From the NCBI RefSeq assembly GCF_002214485.1, contig NZ_CP015102.1, positions 186,001 through 250,000 on the forward strand: a stretch of DNA of 64,000 bases, written 5' to 3'. Of the stretch, positions 52,090 through 60,446 are shown piece after piece (position 1 is the first letter of the stretch; each line of letters starts with the position of its first letter). Below the pieces are notes generated by a model. That model saw nothing but the letters and a program-made list of their open reading frames with translations. It had not been told where the DNA came from and searched no databases. Origin of the DNA: Thermococcus pacificus. GTDB taxonomy: Archaea; Methanobacteriota_B; Thermococci; Thermococcales; Thermococcaceae. The position numbers and the translations under genes are program-made.

Positions 52090-53286
52090 ATGGTCAAGAG
52101 GGTCCACATTTTCGACTGGCATAAGGAGCACGCGAAGAAGGTTGAGGAGTTCGCCGGCTGGGAGATGCCCATCTGGTACTCCAGCATAAAGGACGAGCAC
52201 CTCGCCGTTAGGAACGGAGTCGGAATCTTCGACGTCTCCCACATGGGCGAGTTCATCTTCCGCGGTAAAGATGCACTTGAGTTCCTCCAGTACGTCACGA
52301 CCAACGACATAAGCAAGCCGCCCGCGATAAGTGGAACCTACACGCTGGTTCTCAACGAGCGCGGTGCCGTTAAGGACGAAACGCTGGTTTTCAACATGGG
52401 TAACGACACCTACATGATGGTCTGCGACAGCGATGCCTTCGAGAAGCTCTATGCCTGGTTCAACGCGATAAAGCGCGGAATCGAGAAGTTTGGCGAGCTT
52501 GATCTTGAAATAGAGAACAAGACCTACGACATGGCGATGTTCTCAATCCAGGGCCCGAAGGCGAGAGACCTCGCCAAAGACCTCTTCGGCATAGACATCA
52601 ACGAGCTCTGGTGGTTCCAGGCGAAGGAGGTCGAGCTGGACGGCATCAAGATGCTCCTCTCGAGGAGCGGTTACACGGGTGAGAACGGCTGGGAGGTATA
52701 CTTCGAGGACGCCAACCCCTACCACCCAGACCCATCAAAGAGGGGCGAGCCTGAGAAGGCACTCCACGTCTGGAAGACCATCCTTGAGGCTGGAGAGCAG
52801 TATGGCATAAAGCCCGCTGGACTTGGCGCGAGGGATACGCTCCGCCTTGAGGCCGGCTACACCCTCTACGGAAACGAGACGAAGGAGAAGCAGCTCCTCA
52901 GCACCGATATCGATGAAGTAACTCCCCTCCAGGCCAACCTTGACTTCGCCCTCTTCTGGGACAAGGAGTTCATAGGGAAGGACGCTCTGCTGAAGCAGAG
53001 GGAGCGCGGACTGCCAAGCAAGATGGTGCACTTCAAGATGGTCGACAAGGGTATCCCGAGGGAAGGCTACAAGGTTTACGCGAACGGCGAGCCCATCGGC
53101 GAGGTCACCAGCGGAACTCTCTCACCGCTTCTCGGTATAGGCATTGGCATAGCCTTCGTGAAGCCTGAATATGCAAAACCAGGCGTGGAAATCGAGGTCG
53201 AGATAAGGGGTAACCCCAAGAAGGCAGTAACCGTTGCTCCACCCTTCTACGACCCCAAGAAGTACGGCGCCTTCAGGGAGGAGTGA
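52090..53286 (+). CDS. gcvT: Aminomethyltransferase (glycine cleavage T protein)
   Basis: 398 aa. T protein moves the aminomethyl carbon to tetrahydrofolate (or a pterin) and releases ammonia. Marks: [16 protein letters not shown]-type start, [52 protein letters not shown] and the end [17 protein letters not shown]. Archaeal form. I chose the ATG at 52090 after GGTGATGGCC; an ORF start at 51874 is antisense to the Usp gene and unlikely. Other glycine cleavage genes are not in this window. Confidence 0.94.
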   Translation: MVKRVHIFDWHKEHAKKVEEFAGWEMPIWYSSIKDEHLAVRNGVGIFDVSHMGEFIFRGKDALEFLQYVTTNDISKPPAISGTYTLVLNERGAVKDETLVFNMGNDTYMMVCDSDAFEKLYAWFNAIKRGIEKFGELDLEIENKTYDMAMFSIQGPKARDLAKDLFGIDINELWWFQAKEVELDGIKMLLSRSGYTGENGWEVYFEDANPYHPDPSKRGEPEKALHVWKTILEAGEQYGIKPAGLGARDTLRLEAGYTLYGNETKEKQLLSTDIDEVTPLQANLDFALFWDKEFIGKDALLKQRERGLPSKMVHFKMVDKGIPREGYKVYANGEPIGEVTSGTLSPLLGIGIGIAFVKPEYAKPGVEIEVEIRGNPKKAVTVAPPFYDPKKYGAFREE

Positions 53287-53317
53287 ATTTTTTAAATCTC
53301 CGCTCCTTTCTTTTTCC

Positions 53318-54151
53318 ATGTCCAAAAAGCACGCTGTCGGTGCGGTACTGCTCTGGTCAACGGTCGCTAGTGCCTTCAAGCTCTCGCTCAGATATTTGAC
53401 GCCGCTCCAGTTACTCTTCTACGCTTCCCTAACTTCACTCATCGTCTTCGGCGCCCTCTACTCCCGTGAGTTCTCACTGAGGAGGGGGAACCTCCGCTCC
53501 GCCTACCTCGGCCTGATAAACCCTCTCCTTTACTACATCGTCCTCTTCTCGGCCTACGACAGGCTTCCGGCCCAGGAGGCGCAGGCTTTGAACTACACCT
53601 GGCCGCTGATGCTAGTCCTCCTCTCGATTCCACTCCTAGGAAAGAGGCCTGGGGCAAGGACTGTGCTGGGGCTCTCCATCGGCTTCCTTGGCGCGCTGGT
53701 CGTGGCCACGAGAGGGGACATAACGGACCTAAACTTCTCCGACCCGGTGGGCTTTGCACTCGGCCTCGGCAGCGCGGTGATATGGGCCTCCTACTGGCTT
53801 CTGAACCTCAGGGATGAGAGGCCACTCGTAGAGAAGATGTTCTGGAACTTCCTCTTCGGCTTTGCCTACGTTTTCACTGCCCTGGCGCTCTCGGGTGGGC
53901 TCGCCCTCCCGCCACTCAAGGGTCTCGTCGGAGCGGTTTACGTTGGTCTATTCGAGATGGGTGTTACATTCCTCCTCTGGTATAAGGCGGTCGAGGGTGA
54001 CATGGCCTTCGCTTCGAACCTGGCCTACCTCGTGCCATTCCTGAGCCTTTTCTTTATCTCCCTCGTCGTCGGCGAGAGCATAGCGCCCGCGACTGTCTTG
54101 GGACTGGCGATGATAGTCGGGGGCATTCTGCTCGGCAGGAGAAAAAAGTAA
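53318..54151 (+). CDS. EamA/DMT-family transporter
   Basis: 277 aa, ten predicted membrane helices in two EamA repeats (AVGAVLLWSTVASAFKLSLRYLTPLQLLFYAS; VGFALGLGSAVIWASYWLLNLRDERP). Drug/metabolite transporter superfamily; exports small metabolites or amino acids in characterised members. No ribosome binding site precedes the ATG (53318), but TTTTTTAAATC lies ~25 bases upstream, so the message is probably leaderless. Starts 31 bases after gcvT. Confidence 0.9.
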   Translation: MSKKHAVGAVLLWSTVASAFKLSLRYLTPLQLLFYASLTSLIVFGALYSREFSLRRGNLRSAYLGLINPLLYYIVLFSAYDRLPAQEAQALNYTWPLMLVLLSIPLLGKRPGARTVLGLSIGFLGALVVATRGDITDLNFSDPVGFALGLGSAVIWASYWLLNLRDERPLVEKMFWNFLFGFAYVFTALALSGGLALPPLKGLVGAVYVGLFEMGVTFLLWYKAVEGDMAFASNLAYLVPFLSLFFISLVVGESIAPATVLGLAMIVGGILLGRRKK

Positions 54152-54196
54152 AGCTTTTAAAGTCAGGGGTGCTTATTTACCAGCGGGCTGGACGGA

Positions 54197-54274
54197 GCGG
54201 TGGTAGTCTAGCCTGGTCTAGGACACCGGCCTCCCAAGCCGGTAACCCGGGTTCAAATCCCGGCCACCGCACCA
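54197..54274 (+). tRNA. tRNA-Gly (anticodon CCC)
   Basis: Acceptor GCGGTGG pairs with CCACCGC; anticodon stem CCGGC/GCCGG with loop CTCCCAA, anticodon CCC; T arm CCGGG-TTCAAAT-CCCGG; discriminator A and encoded CCA to 54274. TATA-like GCTTTTAAA at 54153-54161, start expected near 54185. No intron. Its 3' flank runs straight into the hairpin-rich segment. Confidence 0.97.
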
Positions 54275-54283
54275 CAATTCTAA

Positions 54284-54870
54284 CAAACTTCGCCTTCGCG
54301 AAGTTTGATCAAGGCTCGCATGTCATTCTTGGAGATTCTCAATTTTAAGGTTGGTTTGTTCTTTCACCTGCTGGTTCTGCAGTGTTTTACTGTGGATACA
54401 ACGCCCTTCGGGCGTTGAGAAGAGACCAAAACCTGTTTTAGCTTTCTTTTTTCCACATGCAAACCTTCTTTGGGTTTGCAATCTCAGAGAGACATGCAAA
54501 CTTGTTCTGGCATTTTGAGGAAGTTTACCCTTTGATCAAACTTTGCATGGCAAAGTTTGCTTGCTGGCGCAAAGCGTTGACGGAAAGATTGCGTGCTCGT
54601 TTAAAACGCCAAATTCTGGAGGGTGTTTATTCATCATCTGCTATCTCACAGTATTTGCCTTCCTCAAGGCGTCCTACGGACGCCAGAACAAAACGCAAAC
54701 TGCTTGAATGACTTCTTTTGAAATTAACCCACGATTTACTGGGAATTTGAGATGTGCACGCTGATGATACTGGCCAACTTAAGTGAAAAGGAACTCTTTT
54801 GGTCAAGCTTTTTCCAAAAGCTTGCTTGCGACGTTGGAGCTTTGCTCCAACGCACGGGACGACAGCCCGT
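54284..54870. repeat. Hairpin-rich segment, at least seven short-loop stem-loops
   Basis: Between the tRNA-Gly and the end of the methyltransferase gene (54275-54928, 654 bases) there is no convincing gene. Perfect stem-loops lie at 54284-54307 (10 bp, 4-nt loop), 54399-54417 (8 bp, 3), 54458-54480 (8 bp, 7), 54537-54559 (10 bp, 3), 54668-54684 (7 bp, 3), 54804-54824 (9 bp, 3) and 54832-54852 (9 bp, 3); a weaker 5-bp one is at 54854-54870. Several share CAAACTT/AAGTTTG arms and the word TTTGATCAA occurs at two of them. A spurious 84-codon frame (54457-54711) crosses three stems. Base composition is lower in GC than flanking genes. Confidence 0.7.
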
Positions 54871-54928
54871 TGAGTTTGATTAAGATTCGTGATTAGTTCC
54901 GTTCAAGCGTCTAGCATACGGAGGAGTG

Positions 54929-55537
54929 CTAAATTTTCTCGGGTTTCCTGGCGATCATCAGCCGGACCACGCCGCTGTAGTGGCTCTCCTCGTGCTCGAC
55001 ATCGAAGTATTTCTCCACGAGCCTGTGCGTTTCCCTCAGGGTGTTGTCCCCTATCAGCCACCCGAGGAAAAGGTCAAGAGGCTTGAGGAGGAGCCAGTTG
55101 ACGAGCCTGCAGTCGCTCTTCGTGTGTTCGAGGAACACGGCCCTCCCACCGGGCTTCAGAACCCTGTATAACTCTTTCATCGCTCTCTCCGGGTTCGGGA
55201 TCGTGCAGAAGACGAAGGCTGAAACTACTGTGTCAAAGCTCTCGTCCGGAAATTCCAGCCTCTCGGCGTCCATGACATAGAAGCGTGCGTTCAGACCTAA
55301 TTCCTCGGCTCTCTTCTTGGCCACCTCCAGCATCTCGGGGACGGCGTCAATAGCGTGTAGCTCGATCTCCCGGGAGTAATAGGGCAACATGAAACCAGTT
55401 CCAACACCGACTTCGAGAACCTCCCCTGAGACAAACCGGGCGGCCTTCCTCCTCAACGTGTCGAAGAACCTCTCCAGAGGGCCGTCTATCCGCTCGTACC
55501 TCTCGCCGAGCCTCGCGTACTTCTCCCTGAAACTCAT
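54929..55537 (-). CDS. SAM-dependent methyltransferase (UbiE/class I)
   Basis: 202 aa. Rossmann methyltransferase: motif I VLEVGVGTGFMLPYY, motif II region LHAIDAVPEMLEVAKKR, DAERLEFPDESFDTVVSAFVFCTIPNPERAMKELYRVLKPGGRAVFLEH, and a C-terminal variable part (LLLKPLDLFLGWLIGDNTLRETHRLVEKYF) as in UbiE-like enzymes. Substrate unknown; a small lipid or quinone-like molecule is possible. The ATG lacks a ribosome binding site and follows a TATA-like TTTTAACC by ~25 bases, so the message is probably leaderless. Confidence 0.87.
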   Translation of the reverse strand: MSFREKYARLGERYERIDGPLERFFDTLRRKAARFVSGEVLEVGVGTGFMLPYYSREIELHAIDAVPEMLEVAKKRAEELGLNARFYVMDAERLEFPDESFDTVVSAFVFCTIPNPERAMKELYRVLKPGGRAVFLEHTKSDCRLVNWLLLKPLDLFLGWLIGDNTLRETHRLVEKYFDVEHEESHYSGVVRLMIARKPEKI

Positions 55538-55551
55538 GAGAGAGCGTTCTC

Positions 55552-55561
55552 AACCCGGGTT
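55552..55561. promoter_or_regulatory. Palindrome over the methyltransferase promoter
   Basis: AACCCGGGTT (55552-55561), a perfect 10-base palindrome, abuts the TATA-like TTTTAACC of the minus-strand methyltransferase gene in the 99-base divergent region shared with the SPOUT gene. Possible operator. Confidence 0.3.
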
Positions 55562-55636
55562 AAAACCCTTGCTGGACAGAACCTGGAAGTCGGCAGGCTT
55601 TTAAGGTGCCCCTCGAAAGCTGGCGTGGTGGTGCTC

Positions 55637-56272
55637 ATGCCGTACCTGCTGATAGAACACCTTGAGGAGCTGCGCGACTGGGTTCTCCTGGAGTACAGGC
55701 ACGCGAGCGAGTGGTGGGGAGAGAGGCTGATATTTACCAACGTGGAGGCACACGAGAGGGAAGAGCTCGCGAAGCTGGGGAGCGTTTTGACCCAGAGCGT
55801 AACCGAGTTCCCCTTCGATAGGTCAAAGCTCATAATCCTCGACCCCTTCGCGGAGGAGGAACTGAAACCGGAGGACATTGAGGAGGATAGCATAATCGTC
55901 GTCGGGGGAATCCTCGGCGACTTTGAGTTCACCGGGAAGACCAAGAAGTTCATAACCGAGAGGATCGAAGGCGCCAAAGCTAGACATATCGGGAGCGTGC
56001 AGTTCTCCATAGACGGCTCAGCGATAGTGGCAAAGTTCATCGCGGAGGGGAAGCGGCTGGAGGAAATTGAGTACGAGCTGAACCCAACGATAAAGCTCGA
56101 CGAGTTCAGCGAGATAACGCTTCACTACGCCGTACCGAAGCTGAACGGGAAGCTTCTGCTCACGCCGGGACTGATAGAGCTCCAGAAGAGGGAGCTCGGT
56201 TATATGGAAGCAGATGAAGAGATAAGCGATGATGAATTAATTGAGTTCTTTGAGGGGAAGAGGGAGCTCTAG
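55637..56272 (+). CDS. Sfm1-like SPOUT methyltransferase (DUF431)
   Basis: 211 aa. Resembles yeast Sfm1, the SPOUT enzyme that methylates an arginine of ribosomal protein Rps3: YLLIEHLEELRDWVLLEYRHASEWWG at the start, IIVVGGILGDFEFTGKTKKFITERIEGAKARHIGSVQFSIDGSAIVAKFIAEG in the knot region, and LHYAVPKLNGKLLLTPGLIELQKRELG near the end. Whether the archaeal protein modifies a protein or RNA is unknown. ATG 55637 after GGTGGTGCTC. The 3' end overlaps the convergent DUF2103 gene by 4 bases. Confidence 0.85.
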   Translation: MPYLLIEHLEELRDWVLLEYRHASEWWGERLIFTNVEAHEREELAKLGSVLTQSVTEFPFDRSKLIILDPFAEEELKPEDIEEDSIIVVGGILGDFEFTGKTKKFITERIEGAKARHIGSVQFSIDGSAIVAKFIAEGKRLEEIEYELNPTIKLDEFSEITLHYAVPKLNGKLLLTPGLIELQKRELGYMEADEEISDDELIEFFEGKREL

Positions 56273-56562
56273 TTATCTCCTCCAAACAGCTTCTCAATTT
56301 CCCCCCAAACCCTCACCCTGTCAGCTTTATCGACGACCAGAAAGACCTCCTGAACGCTCCCATCGCTCTTGGCGACGAGCTTTAGGCCGGTCTGGGTTTC
56401 TCTCGTCACCTTTATCTCAAAGCCCCTGGAATCACTCGCGTATATTCTACCCGGGATTACCTTCTTGACCCCCGGAATTCGGGCTATCTCTTCGAGTGGC
56501 TTCTCAAGCCCCTTGAGAAAGTGGTGCTCCCTCTTGACGCCTTTGTGGAAGTGCTTGGGCAT
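56269..56562 (-). CDS. DUF2103-type small protein
   Basis: 97 aa. Start MPKHFHKGVKREHHFLKGLEKPLEEIARIPGVKKVIPGRIYASDSRGFEIKVTRETQTGLKLVAKSDGSVQEVFLVV. The paired His residues at the start (HFHK, REHH) fit the note that DUF2103 may bind metal. No ribosome binding site; the TATA-like CCTAAAAACC ~25 bases upstream of the ATG suggests a leaderless message. Role unknown. Confidence 0.8.
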   Translation of the reverse strand: MPKHFHKGVKREHHFLKGLEKPLEEIARIPGVKKVIPGRIYASDSRGFEIKVTRETQTGLKLVAKSDGSVQEVFLVVDKADRVRVWGEIEKLFGGDN

Positions 56563-56593
56563 ATGGGGAGAATGGAAGAGAGGTTTTTAGGCG

Positions 56594-58300
56594 TTACGCC
56601 CTCTTCCTCACCTTGACGGCGACGCCCTTCTTGGCGTTAACCATCTCTTCCCCAGCGAGGACGGCCTTCCCAACTCCGATTACCTTCCCATCACGGACTA
56701 TGCCGACGATGTCGTCTGGGCGAATCCTCTCGTCCGCCTCGTCAACGCCGACCGCGAAGACGTCTCCCCTGAGGTCAAAGTCAACCTTGACCCAGTATGA
56801 TTTGAGGGCATCGTAGATGCGTTGCATGCCGAAGGGCGTGACGCTTATGACGCCATCCTTGAAGGTCCCGGTTTGCTGGTTATCGACGAAGAGGCGGAGC
56901 ATCTTCGAGCCCTTGACCTGGCCGTTTTCTGGAAGAACGGCCTCTCCGGCACCAGCTCCAAAGTAGAAGTCAAAGACCTTCCTTATGTTCTCAAAGTAGC
57001 GGTAGGTTCTGTCTTCCTTTGTTCCCTCAAGCTGGAATTCCTTCAGAGTCTCGGTTAGGGAGTCCAGGCTCTCCCTGCTCGTTGTGCCGTTCTTCACTTC
57101 CGTGAAGATTATCTCCCTTCCCGTCATCTCTGAGGCGAGCCTGGCTATCTCAACGTAGGCCTCATCGAGGTGCGCTATGATGGGCACATCCTTGGGGTAC
57201 TTTTCAAGGGTCTTGGCGAGCAGTTCAGCGGCCGGCTTTATCTCCTCCTCACCCCAGTGGCCGGTGACGACTATGTCGTATTTAGCTAACCACTCCCATT
57301 CCCTTGGAACGACACCGAAGGGAGAAGTTAGTATAAGCTCGTGGACTTTGCTTATTCCAGAGCCGAGGGCCTCTTTCATGGCTTTCCTGTAGAGGGTGTG
57401 GGAGCGGGAGAATGAGTAGGGCTTTTTAGCCGAGCAGGGGAAGAGGAGCACCAGTTCGGTGTTCTTCGGAGGCAGGAAGCGCTCCTCAACGCGGGAGTGC
57501 CAGCGCTTCACTTCAGGTCTCCTTATTGAGGCGTCGCTTATGAAGTAGACAGTCTCCTTCTGAATCGGCGTGTACTTTTCGAGGTAATCGGGGTGCTCCA
57601 AATCCGCTATGCGGAGGATTCCCGCGTGGTACTGGGTGTGGAAGAAGTTCTCAACAAGGTAGCGGAGCTTTCCCTCTTCGAGGGCCTTTCTAACCTCCAG
57701 GATGGTCTCCTTGGCGAAGTCGAGGGAGTTCGGTTCATCGCTCCAGATGAACGGGCTGAACTGGGTGAAGCCCTTCCCCTCGAAGTCGTAGAGCTTGAGC
57801 GAGCGGGTGTCAAAGGCGTCAACTCCAAGGTAGACCGCCAGCGGATAGAAGAAAGGCTCCAAATCGGCTATTATCATGACGTTGGGAAACCTCTCTCGGA
57901 GCTCGCGCAGGATTTTAACGAAGTAGCGGTACTCCTTGACCAGAATCTTCGAATTGCCGAGGTACACGGCCTCGAAGCCGTATCTCTCTATTATCTTGAA
58001 GAACTCCCCCAGGTACTCGGTTCTCCTCAAAGCCGGAAGGTAGAATGCGTTGAAGCCCTCGTAGTTTACGCTCCAGAGCCTACCGATAGCCTTCTCTATG
58101 ACCTCACCCGGAGTGTAGAAGCCCAGGGGAATTGAGGGAGCCAGGTTGAAGTCGTAGTCCCCCGGTTCATCCGGATGGAAGAAGGAGTTGAACGGGGAGA
58201 GGGTGAAATCTACCCCGGCCAAGGCAGGGGTTCTGAAGGAGTGCTCCCCCAACCTAACCAGGCCCAGTCTTCCTGGCCCTTCGTGTCTAAGGACTTCCAT
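56594..58300 (-). CDS. arcS: Archaeosine synthase ArcS-type protein
   Basis: 568 aa. Archaeosine (G+15) tRNA modification: a TGT-like barrel region (NLAPSIPLGFYTPGEVIEKA, TRSLKLYDFEGKGF), the ArcS core FPCSAKKPYSFSRSHTLYRKAM and LILTSPFGVVPREWEWLAKYDIVVTGHW, and a C-terminal PUA domain (VDNQQTGTFKDGVISVTPFGMQRIYDALKSYWVKVD ... IVGIVRDGKVIGVGKAVL). In Thermococcus ArcS attaches lysine to preQ0-modified tRNA, and a radical SAM partner (RaSEA, not in this window) finishes the base. Start ATG 58300 with GAGGTCTTGCT. Follows the coiled-coil gene by 9 bases on the same strand. Confidence 0.92.
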   Translation of the reverse strand: MEVLRHEGPGRLGLVRLGEHSFRTPALAGVDFTLSPFNSFFHPDEPGDYDFNLAPSIPLGFYTPGEVIEKAIGRLWSVNYEGFNAFYLPALRRTEYLGEFFKIIERYGFEAVYLGNSKILVKEYRYFVKILRELRERFPNVMIIADLEPFFYPLAVYLGVDAFDTRSLKLYDFEGKGFTQFSPFIWSDEPNSLDFAKETILEVRKALEEGKLRYLVENFFHTQYHAGILRIADLEHPDYLEKYTPIQKETVYFISDASIRRPEVKRWHSRVEERFLPPKNTELVLLFPCSAKKPYSFSRSHTLYRKAMKEALGSGISKVHELILTSPFGVVPREWEWLAKYDIVVTGHWGEEEIKPAAELLAKTLEKYPKDVPIIAHLDEAYVEIARLASEMTGREIIFTEVKNGTTSRESLDSLTETLKEFQLEGTKEDRTYRYFENIRKVFDFYFGAGAGEAVLPENGQVKGSKMLRLFVDNQQTGTFKDGVISVTPFGMQRIYDALKSYWVKVDFDLRGDVFAVGVDEADERIRPDDIVGIVRDGKVIGVGKAVLAGEEMVNAKKGVAVKVRKRA

Positions 58301-58309
58301 AGCAAGACC

Positions 58310-59212
58310 TCAGACGAGGTTGTACCTCTGGAGGAGCAGCAGCTCGTCGAGAGTGAGCTTCTCTCCCCTCTTGAACTTCTCAAGGGCCTCAACGGCCTTC
58401 TCGAAGCTGGCATCCTTCTTGGCGTGCATCCTGGCAACGAGGCGGTAGGCGATAAGCTCCTTGTGCTTCTCATCGTACTCGCGTATCTTCTTCTCGATTG
58501 CGCGAAGCTCCTTCCTGACTTCCCTTATCTTGTCGCGAAGCTCGACGACCTTGGCGTGGTACTCGTCGGCCTCCTTCTTGATCTCGTCCGCCTTGTTGAA
58601 GGCCTGGATCATCTGCTCGTGGAACTGCTGGCTCTGGTTGGCGAGCTTCTGTATTTCGAGGCTGATGTTCCTCCTCGCCTTCTTGAGCTGGTCAACCTTC
58701 TTCCTGGCCTCGACGAGCTTCTTGTGGAAGCGGTCCGCCTGCTGGAGTATCTCAAGCTCTGTTGCGAGGACCTGTATCTGGTCCACGATCTGCTTCTCCC
58801 TGTCAGGGGTGATGTTCGGGTTGGTCTGCAGCTCCCACTCGAGCTTCTCTATCTTCTCCTGGATCTTCGCCGGCGGCATCTTGAGCCTTCTCAGCTGGTT
58901 GTACTCGTCCCTCTTCGTCCTGTACTCCAGTATCTCCTGGTAGAGGAGGTCGAGCTTGGCGTTTATCTCCTCGCGGTTCTTCTTAAGCTCCTGTATCTGC
59001 TTGTTGATTTCATCGCGCTTGGCCTTATACTCGCGCCCCTTCTGGCGGAGTTGCTGGACCTCTTTGTTCTTCTCATCCCTCTTCTGCATCCAGCTTTGAA
59101 GCTCCTTCTCAAGCTCGTCGAGTTTGGCCCTTATCTCGTTCCTCTCCTTTTCAAGGGCCTCTATCTCCCTCTTGATCCTCTTAATTTCCGCTGGGTCAAC
59201 TTTCGTCTGCAT
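58310..59212 (-). CDS. Archaeal coiled-coil protein (COG1340-like)
   Basis: 300 aa, almost entirely heptad-type coiled coil rich in Lys, Glu, Arg and Gln from residue ~8 to 255, with a short helical C-terminus (RMHAKKDASFEKAVEALEKFKRGEKLTLDELLLLQRYNLV). No membrane segment. A break near residues 105-135 (MPPAKIQEKIEKLEWELQTNPNITPDREKQ) may be a hinge. This pattern matches a widespread archaeal family of unknown function. The gene sits 9 bases upstream of arcS in the same direction, so a link to tRNA or ribosome work is possible. Confidence 0.85.
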   Translation of the reverse strand: MQTKVDPAEIKRIKREIEALEKERNEIRAKLDELEKELQSWMQKRDEKNKEVQQLRQKGREYKAKRDEINKQIQELKKNREEINAKLDLLYQEILEYRTKRDEYNQLRRLKMPPAKIQEKIEKLEWELQTNPNITPDREKQIVDQIQVLATELEILQQADRFHKKLVEARKKVDQLKKARRNISLEIQKLANQSQQFHEQMIQAFNKADEIKKEADEYHAKVVELRDKIREVRKELRAIEKKIREYDEKHKELIAYRLVARMHAKKDASFEKAVEALEKFKRGEKLTLDELLLLQRYNLV

Positions 59213-59361
59213 CGCTCTTACCCCTCTCCCTTTTTAGAACAGCTGTCCTGCTCAAACATTCTGGACTGAAAAATGAAGGAGTAAATAAAAACTTTTTGGC
59301 TGAGAATAGCGCAACCGTCAGAATGAGGAGCAATGGGACAAAAGGGGAAAGGGCTCGGACT

Positions 59362-60309
59362 TCAGTGCCCCACGACCTGCGTTCCGGTTCTGCCCTCAAG
59401 GGCCTCGACGGCCCTGTCAAGGGAAGCTATCACTGCCCTCTCGCCGCCCCATTCGACGAACCTTATGGCCGCGAGAACCTTCGGCCCCATGCTACCCTTC
59501 TTAAAGTGGCCCTCCTCATAATAGCGCCTCAGCTCGTCCACCGTGACCCTTTCAAGCCATTTCTCATTCGGCTTTCCAAAGTTCACCGCCGCACCGTTGA
59601 CGTCTGTGAGGATCATGAAGATGTCGGCTTTTACCTCCTCGGCAAGCCTCTCGCCAGCCAAGTCCTTGTCTATTACTGCCTCAACGCCCTTCAGCTGACC
59701 GTTCTCCTCAATAACTGGGACACCGCCGCCACCGCTGGCTATGACGATGAAGCCCTTCTCCACGAGGTCGACTATTACAGGAGCCTCGACGTGGCCCTTT
59801 GGATCAGGACTGGGAACGACTCTTCTCCAGCCCCTGCCGGCGTCCTCTATGACAGTCCATCCCTTCTCCCTCGCGAGCTTCTTTGCCGTCTCCTCATCGT
59901 AGAACGGCCCAACCGGCTTGCTCGGGTTCTGGAAGGCGGGGTCGTCCTTGTCAACGAGGGTCTGGGTGACTATCGTCGCCACAGGCCTCTCAACTCCTCT
60001 CCTCCTCAGCTCGTTCACTATCGCCTGCTGAATCATGTATCCTATCTGACCCTGGGTCATTGCACCTGCAACGTCCATGGGCTGGGCTGGGATGCCGTGA
60101 ACGGCTTGACCGGCGTCCATGTGAAGGAGAAGAGCGCCAACCTGCGGCCCGTTTCCGTGAGTGATGACGACCTCGTAATCACCGTCAAGGATTATATCGA
60201 CTATCTGTTTGGCGGTCTTCGTGACGTTCTCCATCTGTTCTTCATAAGTTCCCTTTTGACCTCTCTGGAGAATCGCGTTCCCGCCCAGAGCTATTACAAC
60301 CCTCTTCAT
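59362..60309 (-). CDS. Carbamate kinase
   Basis: 315 aa. Amino-acid-kinase fold: [76 protein letters not shown] and [36 protein letters not shown]. In Thermococcales such carbamate kinases can make or use carbamoyl phosphate with ATP/ADP. Start at ATG 60309 after GGAGGTGAGGGT; the ORF upstream to 60459 has no family similarity. Single gene with TATA-like TTTTTATG upstream. Confidence 0.95.
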   Translation of the reverse strand: MKRVVIALGGNAILQRGQKGTYEEQMENVTKTAKQIVDIILDGDYEVVITHGNGPQVGALLLHMDAGQAVHGIPAQPMDVAGAMTQGQIGYMIQQAIVNELRRRGVERPVATIVTQTLVDKDDPAFQNPSKPVGPFYDEETAKKLAREKGWTVIEDAGRGWRRVVPSPDPKGHVEAPVIVDLVEKGFIVIASGGGGVPVIEENGQLKGVEAVIDKDLAGERLAEEVKADIFMILTDVNGAAVNFGKPNEKWLERVTVDELRRYYEEGHFKKGSMGPKVLAAIRFVEWGGERAVIASLDRAVEALEGRTGTQVVGH

Positions 60310-60446
60310 ACCCTCACCTCCGGGATGAAGGAATAGGCGCATGGGCATAAAAATGTTCGTTAGATGCCAGCCATGTCCATTGGAAAAAGGTTCGGTGGGT
60401 GGGGGAATAAGTTGGCAAAGGTAAAGGGAAAAGAGGTTAGGGGATT

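Noticed and set aside
54457-54711. 84-codon frame in the hairpin segment as a gene
   Set aside because: It crosses three perfect hairpins, has no ribosome binding site or promoter, and its composition is not host-like.
54284-54870. CRISPR array
   Set aside because: The hairpins differ in sequence and spacing; there is no repeated 25-40 base unit with unique spacers. No CRISPR array or cas gene was seen anywhere in the window.
58175-59269. 364-codon open frame on the plus strand over arcS and the coiled-coil gene
   Set aside because: Fully antisense to two well-supported genes; Leu/Val/Glu-rich translation is the mirror image of the coiled coil, an effect of host codon bias.
59196-59420. 74-codon minus frame with a hydrophobic stretch between the carbamate kinase and coiled-coil genes
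   Set aside because: It overlaps the end of neither gene sensibly, begins inside carbamate kinase coding sequence in another frame, and has no ribosome binding site.
59296-60336. 346-codon plus-strand frame over the carbamate kinase gene
   Set aside because: Antisense to a clear carbamate kinase with all motifs and a good ribosome binding site; no family pattern in the antisense product.
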